In this document: one piece after another, positions 35,681 to 43,486 of the stretch | Numbering within the stretch: position 1 is the first letter of the stretch | Layout: each line of letters opens with the position of its first letter | Assembly (NCBI RefSeq): GCF_003390865.1 | Contig: NZ_QMEJ01000001.1 | Span: 744,001-808,000, forward strand | Length of the DNA: 64,000 nt | Origin: Tropicimonas sp. IMCC34011 | Lineage (GTDB): Bacteria; Pseudomonadota; Alphaproteobacteria; Rhodobacterales; Rhodobacteraceae | Direction of reading: 5' to 3' | Program-made: the position numbers and the translations under genes | Notes under the pieces: generated by a model | Told to the model about the DNA's origin: nothing | What the model saw: the letters and a program-made list of their open reading frames with translations, nothing else | The model's database searches: none

Positions 35681-37012
35681 TCAGATTCCGCCGAACCCGG
35701 GACGGTCGAGCGAGCCGATTGCGACCTCTCCCGCCTCGATCCGAAGGCCGGGACGGCCATCCACGGACACGTAGATGTCCGGGTGGGCGGCGAGCCGGGC
35801 GGCAACTTCCTCTTCGGGTGCGCCCTGCATGCCGCCGGCGAAGTGATGGCCATTGCGCTCGACGTCGCGCACGCCGCAGGCGGCTGCCATCGCGGTATCC
35901 TGCTGCCAGGCGAGCCCGGGCTGGCAGGTCAGATCCTCGCCGGACAGGAGCGCGCCCGCCGCCTCCGCCCGCGCCTTGTTCAGAAGCGCGCGAAACACGC
36001 CCTTGCCGCTCTTGACCGAGGTGCCGGACCAGCCGAGCGCCAACGCGTCCGCAAACGCGTCCCGCCGATCGTCGCTTTCGTCGATGACGAGGGGCACGCC
36101 GATGTCGTCGGGCACGGGGCCGGACAGTGCCTCGGCCCGGTCGAAGGGCTGCTCGACGAAGCGAAGCGCGTCCCGGAGCGGGGCGAGTCCGGCATCTTCG
36201 CGGAACCCCCTGAGGAAATCGGCAAACTCCGCGGCGCCGTATTGTTCGTTCGCATCAAGGGTGACGGCGAGGTCCGGGCAACGCTCGACGACGGCACGGA
36301 TGGCACCGAGCCGCGCGAGGTCCGCCTCCGGCTCCCCCTTCAGCTTGATCTTGAAGGCGGAGACGCCGTGCCGCTCTATGACCTCCTCGAGAGAGACCGG
36401 CAGGCCGTCCTGCGGCGCATCCGGACCGACCTCGTTCCGCGTCAGGGGCGAATCGTAGCCTACGGTATGGCGCAGGCGAAGACGTGCCGGGGCCTTGATC
36501 CGTGCCAGCGACCCTTCGAGCGCGGCCTTCCCGAGATCGGCGGGGAGGTGCCCCGCGAGGCCGAACAGATCCGCCTTCGCCGCTTTCCAGAACGGAAGCC
36601 CGGCTGCCCGGCAGATCGCGTCGATCAGCGCCATCTCGACCAGCGCCGGCCCGTATTCGGCGGCGAGGCGGGGCGTGTCCTCCTGCATCCGGGCGCGCAC
36701 CTCGGAGCGCAGCTCCTCGGTGATCGCCGCGGCCGGACCCTCGAGCCCCGGCGCGGCGGCGCAGGCGGTGCGGACGCTCTCACGGAGTTCCTCGATGGTC
36801 TCCGGGCCGGTCAGCGCCTCTCGCTTGTCGAACCAGCGCGGCACCATGAGCTGCGCCGAACGACCTTCCGCCGCCGTTCCGTTCACCACGATTCCAAGCC
36901 GGCAGTGCGCCTCCCCGGTTTCGCGCAACGTGACCGCTCCAAAGCGGAAGGGCAGCCGTGTGACGACGGCCCGTTCGCTCCACTCCACTTCCTCGATCTT
37001 CACCCGCATCAT
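35681..37012 (-). CDS. Enolase superfamily (mandelate racemase/muconate lactonizing-like) protein
   Basis: A 443-residue enolase-superfamily enzyme. Candidate active-site residues follow the MLE pattern: K221-I-K223 on strand 2, metal ligands D253 (TLDANEQY), E287 (FVEQPF) and D311 (VIDESDD), and K334 in TSVKSGKG. Two opposed lysines suit epimerisation, racemisation or a 1,1-proton transfer, unlike the His/Asp dyad of sugar-acid dehydratases. The N-terminal capping domain is longer than usual. Start ATG at 37012 overlaps the upstream isomerase stop (ATGA). Substrate unknown; the TctCBA genes upstream suggest a carboxylated compound. Confidence 0.85.
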   Translation of the reverse strand: MMRVKIEEVEWSERAVVTRLPFRFGAVTLRETGEAHCRLGIVVNGTAAEGRSAQLMVPRWFDKREALTGPETIEELRESVRTACAAAPGLEGPAAAITEELRSEVRARMQEDTPRLAAEYGPALVEMALIDAICRAAGLPFWKAAKADLFGLAGHLPADLGKAALEGSLARIKAPARLRLRHTVGYDSPLTRNEVGPDAPQDGLPVSLEEVIERHGVSAFKIKLKGEPEADLARLGAIRAVVERCPDLAVTLDANEQYGAAEFADFLRGFREDAGLAPLRDALRFVEQPFDRAEALSGPVPDDIGVPLVIDESDDRRDAFADALALGWSGTSVKSGKGVFRALLNKARAEAAGALLSGEDLTCQPGLAWQQDTAMAAACGVRDVERNGHHFAGGMQGAPEEEVAARLAAHPDIYVSVDGRPGLRIEAGEVAIGSLDRPGFGGI

Positions 37013-37833
37013 GCGCATGCCCTTTCGCAGGCGCGCAACGTGGCGATGGCCGTGGCCGCCGTGATGCGCGCGTCGATCAATGTCCGGAAGGGCTCGACGC
37101 CCAGGGGATGCGGCCAGCCCGTTTCGACGAGGGCACGGACGATGTCGCAAAACGGATCGTCGCCCATTCCCGGCGCGCCACGATTGCTGTCGTTGGCATG
37201 GATGTGCCCGAGCTTTCCCGTCGGCGCCCAAGCGCGGATCAGGTCCGCCACCGGCGGCTCCGTCTGGCCCGCCGCGCTGCAATCGATCATGGTGAGAAAG
37301 GCCGGATGGCCCACCGCGTCCACGAGCGCCGCGCCCTCGGCGACGGTGTGGATCGTCTCGCTCTCCGCCAGGGGTTCGATGCAATACGTGAGGCCCAGAT
37401 CGCCGCAGCGCTCTGCGATCGGGGCGAAGAACGCCGCGAGCCGTTCGATCAGGGCATCCTCCGGCATTCCGTCCGGCCGGACGCGGCTCGGCGGCGAGCC
37501 ATGGACCATGACCCGCCCTCCGAGTGCTGCGCAGAGTTCGGCAAGGCCGATCAGGATCGCCTGCGCTGCCTCCTGACGCTCGGGATCGATGATCGACGCG
37601 TCAGGCACATGGGTCAAAAGCCAATGCAGGCCCGTGACCCGCACGCCCTCCGCCTCGATCCCGGCCCTGATCTTCGCCGCGTCCTCCGGCCCGATCAGAT
37701 GCGGATCGGGCCCCAGCGTGAACGGCGCCACCTCGAGCCCGGCATAGCCGAGGTCCCGTGCGAGCGCCGCCTGCTCCCGAAGGCCGAGGCCCTCCTCGGA
37801 CAGAAGCTCGTTGCAGATCGCCAGATCAAGCAT
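37009..37833 (-). CDS. Second sugar phosphate isomerase/epimerase family protein
   Basis: A 274-residue TIM-barrel protein of the AP endonuclease 2 superfamily, different from the one at 32475-33302. Blocks: ICNELLSEEGLGLREQAALA at the start, GYAGLEVAPFTLGPDPHLI, TYCIEPLAESETIHTVAEG (metal Glu), LTMIDCSAAGQTE and GHIHANDSNRGAPGMGDDPF (His/Asp). It overlaps tctA by 8 bp and the enolase-like gene by 4 bp, so it sits in the middle of the tct operon. Confidence 0.87.
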   Translation of the reverse strand: MLDLAICNELLSEEGLGLREQAALARDLGYAGLEVAPFTLGPDPHLIGPEDAAKIRAGIEAEGVRVTGLHWLLTHVPDASIIDPERQEAAQAILIGLAELCAALGGRVMVHGSPPSRVRPDGMPEDALIERLAAFFAPIAERCGDLGLTYCIEPLAESETIHTVAEGAALVDAVGHPAFLTMIDCSAAGQTEPPVADLIRAWAPTGKLGHIHANDSNRGAPGMGDDPFCDIVRALVETGWPHPLGVEPFRTLIDARITAATAIATLRACERACA

Positions 37834-39349
37834 CCCGCTCCTCCCGCTTGCGCCGCAGGAGCCCCGAGACCCGCCGGCGCACGAAGCTGAAGTTGGCGAG
37901 GATCGAGACCGCGATGAGCACCACGAAGGCAAGCGAGACAGGCCGCGTGAAGAACGGCGTCAGATCGCCGTCGCTCAGCGTCAGCCCGCGGCGGAGCGAC
38001 TTGTCCAGAAGATCGCCGAGGATGATGCCGAGGACGAGCGGCGCCATCGGATACTTCATCTGCCGCAGAACGAAGCCCGCGAGCCCGAAGAAGACCATCA
38101 CCCAGATGTCGAAGATCCGCTGGCTGAGCGCGTAGGTGCCGATGACGCAAAGCACGAACACGACCGGCATCAGGTAGGCGTAGGGCACCCGGAGAACCTG
38201 CACGAAGGCGCGGGTCAGGGTCAGGCCGTAGAATCCCATGAACAGCGTCGCGAGGATCAGCATCGCGGCGACGGAGCTGATGAACTGCGGCTGCTCGATC
38301 ATGATCAGCGGACCCGGACGGATGCCGTGGATGAAGAGCGCGGCGATGAGGACGGCGGAGCTGGCCGAGCCTGGCACCGCCAGCGTGATCGCCGGGATGA
38401 GCGAGCCGGGCACGACCGCGGAGTTTCCGGTCTCCGCCGCCGTCAGCCCTTCATGGCTGCCCTTGCCGAAGCGATCCGCCTCCTTCGATGTCCGCCGCGC
38501 GGCGACGTAGCTCGCCCAGGCGCCGATATCCTCGCCGACGCCGGGAATGATCCCGACGAGGGTGCCGATGACGCCGGAGCGCACGATGGTGACCTTGTAG
38601 CGCCAGAGGTCGATCAGTTCGGGGAGGATGCGGTCGCTCTTGTCCTTGGCGGTCGCGAGGATGCCGGCCCTGCCCCACATCGCGTTCAGCACTTCGGCGA
38701 AGCCGAAGGCCCCCACCATGGCGGGAATGAGGCCGATTCCGGCATTCATGTCGGAGAGGCCGAAATTGAAGCGGACATGGGCGTGGATGCCCTCGGAGCC
38801 GACCATCGCGACCATGAGCCCGAGGATGCCGGCGATATAGCCTTTCACCGGCGTCGAATCCGCGGTCAGCTGACCCGAGATGACCACGCCGAACACAGCC
38901 AGCCAGAAGAACTCGAAACTGCCGAAGTTGAGCGCGGCTTCGGCGAGCGGCGGCGCGATCATTACCAGAAGAACGATGCCGACGAGCGTGCCGAGCATGG
39001 ACCCCGCCGTCGCAAGACCCATCGCGTAGCCCGCCCGCCCCTGCTTGGCGAGAGGGTAGCCGTCGAGCGAGGTGGCGGCACTGGCCGGAGTGCCGGGGAT
39101 GTTCAGCAGGATGGCGCTGCGCGAGCCGCCGTAGATCGCGCCGACATACATGCAGATCAGAACGAGGATCGCGGCGGTGCTGTCGAGCGAGTAGGTCAGC
39201 GTCGTCATCAGCGCGACGCCCATGGTCGCGGTCAGCCCCGGCAGCGACCCGATGACGATCCCGAGGAGCGTCGCCCAGGCGGCATGGAAGATCATGCCGG
39301 GGGTCATCAGTCCGACGAGGGCGGCGAAGAGGTCTGTCAGCGCACTCAC
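37826..39349 (-). CDS. tctA: Tripartite tricarboxylate transporter, large permease TctA
   Basis: Large membrane subunit (507 aa, about 12 helices) of a TctABC secondary importer. Family blocks are MGVALMTTLTYSLDSTAAIL, YVGAIYGGSRSAILLNIPGT, GSMLGTLVGIVLLV and PGVGEDIGAWASY. The GTG start overlaps the tctB stop. The tctC-tctB-tctA order is canonical, followed by metabolic genes. The family carries tricarboxylates, dicarboxylates and other organic acids. Confidence 0.93.
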   Translation of the reverse strand: MSALTDLFAALVGLMTPGMIFHAAWATLLGIVIGSLPGLTATMGVALMTTLTYSLDSTAAILVLICMYVGAIYGGSRSAILLNIPGTPASAATSLDGYPLAKQGRAGYAMGLATAGSMLGTLVGIVLLVMIAPPLAEAALNFGSFEFFWLAVFGVVISGQLTADSTPVKGYIAGILGLMVAMVGSEGIHAHVRFNFGLSDMNAGIGLIPAMVGAFGFAEVLNAMWGRAGILATAKDKSDRILPELIDLWRYKVTIVRSGVIGTLVGIIPGVGEDIGAWASYVAARRTSKEADRFGKGSHEGLTAAETGNSAVVPGSLIPAITLAVPGSASSAVLIAALFIHGIRPGPLIMIEQPQFISSVAAMLILATLFMGFYGLTLTRAFVQVLRVPYAYLMPVVFVLCVIGTYALSQRIFDIWVMVFFGLAGFVLRQMKYPMAPLVLGIILGDLLDKSLRRGLTLSDGDLTPFFTRPVSLAFVVLIAVSILANFSFVRRRVSGLLRRKREERDA

Positions 39350-39828
39350 GGCAACCTCACCAGAAAGACGTCACGGAAGAGGATGCTGGTGCCCCATGCG
39401 GTCGCGACCGCGAGCATGAGAGCGCCCGCGATGGACTTGGCCTGTGCACCCCGGCCGGCGCCCTCCCGCCAGCTGAAGATCGCGGCGAAGGAAAAGACGA
39501 AGATCCCGGTGGACCAGATGAAGGGAAGCCAGCCGACGAGAACGATGGCGTAGATCAGCGTGGCCGCGGCGGTCAGGCCGAGGCGCGTCCACGAGCCGTC
39601 CTTGAAGATGGCCGCATCCTCGGAATTGGCGGCACGCGCCTCGCGCCAGAGCACGACAGCGCAGATCACGAGAAGGACCCCCAGGATCATCGGAACGAGC
39701 CCCGGAATGGAGGCCGGGTGGATGCGCCGGATCTCGAGCCGGTCCATCGTGTAGCCGCCGACGGCCATGGCGAGGCCAAGTGCGGCGAAGGCGATCGCGG
39801 TCAGACGATCGGCCAGCGTCATATTCAT
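39346..39828 (-). CDS. tctB: Tripartite tricarboxylate transporter, small permease TctB
   Basis: Small membrane subunit of 160 aa with four hydrophobic segments: LTAIAFAALGLAMAVGGYTM, IPGLVPMILGVLLVICAVVL, LGLTAAATLIYAIVLVGWLP and GIFVFSFAAIFSW. The first soluble loop RRIHPASIPGLVP is typical. Gene lies between tctC (79 bp upstream) and tctA (overlap). Confidence 0.9.
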   Translation of the reverse strand: MNMTLADRLTAIAFAALGLAMAVGGYTMDRLEIRRIHPASIPGLVPMILGVLLVICAVVLWREARAANSEDAAIFKDGSWTRLGLTAAATLIYAIVLVGWLPFIWSTGIFVFSFAAIFSWREGAGRGAQAKSIAGALMLAVATAWGTSILFRDVFLVRLP

Positions 39829-39907
39829 GGGATTGCTCCGCGAAGGACGGAAGGACCGGGACGGCAGCGCTCAACGCCGCCGCCCCTGACGGGCAAGGAG
39901 GAGCGGA

Positions 39908-40930
39908 TCAGCCCTCGTCGGGGCAGTCGATCCCGATCTCGGACGGATCGAGGACCGCCTCGCCGCGCGTCACCCGGGCGCAGGCCTCGGAGATCACTAC
40001 GGGCATCGCCCGCTCCAGCGCCGCATCGCCATAGCTCGGCATGAAGACGGCGCCGCGGTCGGTGGCGTAGGTCTTGAGCGCCTCCGAGTTCATGACGTGA
40101 TCTTCCCACACCTGATCCATGGTATCATAGACCTCCTGCGGCGCACCGACGGGGATGAACACGCCGAAATAGTCGGCGGCCACCTCGAAATCGGGCAGGA
40201 AATCGGTGATCGGCGGCACCGGATCAATGCCCTCGACCTCCAGCGCCTCGTCGGACAGCACGGTCAGCGCGCGCAGGCGGCCGGCGCGGATCATTTCGGT
40301 CTGCTCCACGGCGAGCTGCGTCGTCGCGACCACCTCGCCCGACGCTGCGGCGATCACGGCGGGGTTGCCGCCGTCATAGGTGATCATCCGCGCGCCTTCG
40401 AGGTCTGTGCCGGATCCCTCCCGGATCGCAGCAAGGGCCATGCCGCCCGAGCTGTTCACGCCGGCCGTGCCGACGGTCACGCTGCCGGTCTCCATCGCCT
40501 CCAGCAGCGCATCGAAATCCTGATATTCGCTGTCGGCATTGACCGAGACGAGGGGCACGTTCGCGACGTGCAGGTAGATGTGATAATCATCGATCGTCGT
40601 GTCCTCGACGAGGCCCGTCACCGCGTAGGTCGCGTTGTTGGCGATCGCGTTGGCGGTCCAGGTGTACCCGTCACGGGGGGCGTCGAGCGCCGCGGCCGTA
40701 CCGGTCGAGCCGGAGGCGCCGGGCTGGTTCACCACGACGACCTCGGTCCCGAGAGCCTCCTCGATGATCGGCGCGACGACCCGCGTGACCTGGTCGGTCG
40801 ATCCGCCTGCGGACCACGGAACGATGATGTTGATCGGGCGGTCTGGCGTCCAGCTATACTCCTGCGCCGCTGCGGGCAGCGCGGTCATGCAGGTCGCGGC
40901 CAGAAGGCCGAGAGTCGTGCGGTCGAACAT
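39908..40930 (-). CDS. tctC: Tripartite tricarboxylate transporter substrate-binding protein TctC
   Basis: Periplasmic binding protein of 340 aa. Signal peptide MFDRTTLGLLAATCMTALPA with cleavage near AAAQ. The mature N-terminus has RPINIIVPWSAGGSTDQVTR, the classical TTT/Bug family start that forms the carboxylate pocket. VVVVNQPGASGSTG and VGTAGVNSSGG follow. It leads the operon, 16 bp downstream of a palindromic operator candidate that resembles the one before the Gfo/Idh gene. Confidence 0.93.
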   Translation of the reverse strand: MFDRTTLGLLAATCMTALPAAAQEYSWTPDRPINIIVPWSAGGSTDQVTRVVAPIIEEALGTEVVVVNQPGASGSTGTAAALDAPRDGYTWTANAIANNATYAVTGLVEDTTIDDYHIYLHVANVPLVSVNADSEYQDFDALLEAMETGSVTVGTAGVNSSGGMALAAIREGSGTDLEGARMITYDGGNPAVIAAASGEVVATTQLAVEQTEMIRAGRLRALTVLSDEALEVEGIDPVPPITDFLPDFEVAADYFGVFIPVGAPQEVYDTMDQVWEDHVMNSEALKTYATDRGAVFMPSYGDAALERAMPVVISEACARVTRGEAVLDPSEIGIDCPDEG

Positions 40931-40945
40931 GGTTTCCTCCCTTTT

Positions 40946-40959
40946 CTACCGATTGGTAG
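40946..40959. promoter_or_regulatory. Candidate TetR operator upstream of tctC
   Basis: CTACC-GATT-GGTAG, 5-bp perfect arms, differing from the site at 35640-35653 only at the two central pairs and one arm base. It overlaps the expected leader or ribosome-binding region, 16 bp before the tctC ATG, a position where a bound repressor would block transcription. Confidence 0.7.
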
Positions 40960-41120
40960 GTTACAGCGAGGCCATGACCTGTCAAGCGTCGTGATGGGCC
41001 GCCCTTCTGGCCCGAACATCTCCGGGTGACACAGCAGGGCGATGCGAGACTGCGGTCCCGCGGCCCCTCTTCAAGAGGGCGCCCGGCAGGGCTTTCCGGT
41101 CGGGGCGCCGCAATCTCCGC

Positions 41121-42659
41121 CTATGGGCGCGCGCCCGGCAGGGTCGTTCCGAGCGGCAGCTCCCTCAACCGGAGCGACAGCAGGCACGCCAGAACGGCGA
41201 GCACGGCCCCCGCGAAGAAGATCGGGTGGAGCGCATTGCTGAAGCCTTCGAGCACCGTCACGCGGTCCGCCGCGGGGAGGCTGGCGACCATCTCGGCACT
41301 GACCGACCGCACTCCGCCCGAGAGATCGCCGGAAATGTGGCCCGCGATATTCGCCGAAAGACCGCTGGCGAAGATCGCACCGAAGGCGGCCGTGCCGATG
41401 GAGCCGCCGATCAGCCGGAACATGTTGGCGCTCGCCGTCCCCACCCCCAGCATCCGCGCCGGCACCGCGTTCTGGATCGCCGCGACGCCGACGGAGAAGA
41501 CCGGCCCGAGGCCGAGGCCGATCCCCAGCATGCCCGCCGCGATCACCCAGAGCGACGTCTCGGACGACAATGCGGTCATGGTCAGGAGCGACATCGCGAG
41601 GATCGCGGTCGAGATGATCGGCAGCAGCTTGTAGCGCCCCGTCCGGGACATCAGCTGCCCCGCCGCCATGGAGGCGGCGATCAGCCCGCCCATCATCGGC
41701 AGCAGGAACAGCCCCGAGACGGTCGGCGTCACTCCCTGAACCACCTGAAGGTAGAGCGGCATGAACGTGATGGTGCCGAACATCGCGACGCCGACGAAGA
41801 AGCCCACGCCGTTCACCACGAGGAACGTGTTGTTCCGAAAGAGCTCGAGCGGAAGGATCGGCTGGGACGCACGCCGCTCGGCCGCCACGAAGCCTGCGAG
41901 GGCGCAGACGGCAATGGCGAGGAGGAGCGCCATCGTCCCGCTCACCCACGGCACGGCGCTGCCTCCCATGTTCGCGATCAGCACGATTGCCGACAGGAAT
42001 GTCGCGAGACAGGCCGCGCCGGCGTAGTCGATGCGCGGACGAATGCCGGGGGCCGGCGTCTCGAGCGCCGCGGCGATGACGACGAAGGCCAGCGCGCCGA
42101 CGGGCAGGTTGACGAAGAAGATCCAGTGCCAGCTCAGCGCTTCGACGAGGAACCCGCCGATCAGCGGTCCGAGCACGGTGGAGACACCGAAGACGGCCCC
42201 GAGGATACCCTGCGCCTTGCCCCTGTCCCGCGGCGGAAGGACATCGCCCACGACGGCCATGGACACAACGATCAGGCTGCCGCCCCCGAGCCCCTGCACA
42301 GCGCGGCCAGCGATGAGGATCCCCATGCTCGGCGCAAGCCCCGCGATCACGGCGCCGACGACGAAGATGGCGATGGCCCCCTGCATCACCGCCTTCCGGC
42401 CGAAGAGGTCGCCAAGCTTGCCCGAGACCGGGGCCGCGACCGTGGAGGCGAGAAGGTAGGCCGTGATGAGCCATGTCAGGTTGTCGATCCCCCCCAGATC
42501 GGCGGCGATGATCGGCAGCGCGGTGGACACGATGGTCTGCCCCAGCGACGCGAAGAGCAGCGAGAGGGCGACGGCGGCCAAGACGATCTTGACCGACGCG
42601 CCCCCCGGCGCTTCGTCCACCATGGCCTGCGAGGGGGAGTCGAATGCGGTTTGTGACAT
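41121..42659 (-). CDS. MFS multidrug efflux transporter (DHA2/EmrB-QacA family)
   Basis: Major facilitator of 512 aa with 14 predicted helices. Motif A appears as GKLGDLFGRKAVMQGA, motif C region as GVSTVLGPLIGGFLVE, and NLTWLITAYLLASTVAAPVS is the typical DHA2 helix. By family a proton-driven exporter of drugs or toxic organics. The start was taken at the ATG 42659. It is divergent from a MarR-type regulator gene with 142 bp between, an arrangement that usually means local control. Confidence 0.9.
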   Translation of the reverse strand: MSQTAFDSPSQAMVDEAPGGASVKIVLAAVALSLLFASLGQTIVSTALPIIAADLGGIDNLTWLITAYLLASTVAAPVSGKLGDLFGRKAVMQGAIAIFVVGAVIAGLAPSMGILIAGRAVQGLGGGSLIVVSMAVVGDVLPPRDRGKAQGILGAVFGVSTVLGPLIGGFLVEALSWHWIFFVNLPVGALAFVVIAAALETPAPGIRPRIDYAGAACLATFLSAIVLIANMGGSAVPWVSGTMALLLAIAVCALAGFVAAERRASQPILPLELFRNNTFLVVNGVGFFVGVAMFGTITFMPLYLQVVQGVTPTVSGLFLLPMMGGLIAASMAAGQLMSRTGRYKLLPIISTAILAMSLLTMTALSSETSLWVIAAGMLGIGLGLGPVFSVGVAAIQNAVPARMLGVGTASANMFRLIGGSIGTAAFGAIFASGLSANIAGHISGDLSGGVRSVSAEMVASLPAADRVTVLEGFSNALHPIFFAGAVLAVLACLLSLRLRELPLGTTLPGARP

Positions 42660-42742
42660 GGTAAAACGGCTTCCGGAGATATACGGGGAGGGCCGCCTCT
42701 TCCCCGACATGGGGCGAGGCGGCGCAATCAGGGTTGTTCCGG

Positions 42743-42762
42743 ATATGTGCTGATAGCATATA
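42743..42762. promoter_or_regulatory. Imperfect palindrome in the MFS/MarR divergent region
   Basis: TGCT-GAT-AGCA at its core, flanked on both sides by ATAT (ATATGTGCTGATAGCATATA). AT-rich compared with its surroundings. Located about 84 bp before the MFS start and 40 bp before the chosen regulator start. Plausible MarR operator overlapping divergent promoters. Confidence 0.45.
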
Positions 42763-42801
42763 CATGTCAACTGCACGTATTACTTGAGACGGAGCCTGCG
42801 C

Positions 42802-43410
42802 GTGGCCGACGACAGCGATGACCGACAGCCCACCGACCTCGCCGCCATGGGGATCGATCCGCGCCTGACCCGCGCGGCGCGGGATGTCGACACGGTCCTC
42901 CAGAACTGGCGCAGACGGGTCAACCGCCGGGAACTCGGCCACCATGCGCTGCGCGATCTGGGCCTTCCCCTGGAGCTGGCGCAACTCGACGCGATGGCCG
43001 TGATCTGTCCCCCCGGCGGTGCGGCGGGGCAGGATGATGCGGGGGAGATCATGGTCGCCACCGTCGCCCAGCGCCTCGGCATAGATCCCTCCCGCGCGTC
43101 CCGCATTGCAGGCGAGCTGATCCGCCTCGGCCTCGCCGAACGGGCCGTGAGCCAGGAGGATGCCCGCCGCACCGTCCTTCGGGCGACACTGGACGGCTCC
43201 CGCGTGGTGGAGGCCGTGCACGCCTACAAGCTTCTCGTGCTCGGTGATTTCCTGAAAAGCTGGACCGCAGACGAGATTGCGACCTTCCTTCCCCTCCTCG
43301 ACCGCTTCAGCACCTGGGCCGACAACAGTGGCAAGATGGCGGCCGAGCGGGATACCGAGGTCGCCGGTCTCCGCGCCAGCCTGCCCCGGATCGGCGACGC
43401 GGAGGGATGA
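42802..43410 (+). CDS. MarR-like winged-helix transcriptional regulator
   Basis: About 202 residues from a GTG at 42802; a TTG six codons upstream and a downstream ATG (MGIDPRL) are alternatives. The winged-helix part is about residues 75-135: [40 protein letters not shown] and RTVLRATLDGSRVVEAV, the MarR pattern of recognition helix followed by a wing with a charged tip. Likely represses the divergent MFS exporter; the ligand is unknown. Confidence 0.82.
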   Translation: MADDSDDRQPTDLAAMGIDPRLTRAARDVDTVLQNWRRRVNRRELGHHALRDLGLPLELAQLDAMAVICPPGGAAGQDDAGEIMVATVAQRLGIDPSRASRIAGELIRLGLAERAVSQEDARRTVLRATLDGSRVVEAVHAYKLLVLGDFLKSWTADEIATFLPLLDRFSTWADNSGKMAAERDTEVAGLRASLPRIGDAEG

Positions 43411-43486
43411 CACCTGTCGATCACGGCGGCGCGACTGCATGCGCCCTGCCCTGTCGCCGGACGATCGCGCGCCTATCTGCCCTGAG

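Noticed and set aside
41071-43440. A 789-aa minus-strand frame over the MFS and MarR genes
   Set aside because: Out of frame with the MFS protein, Arg/Gly/His-rich, no motif.
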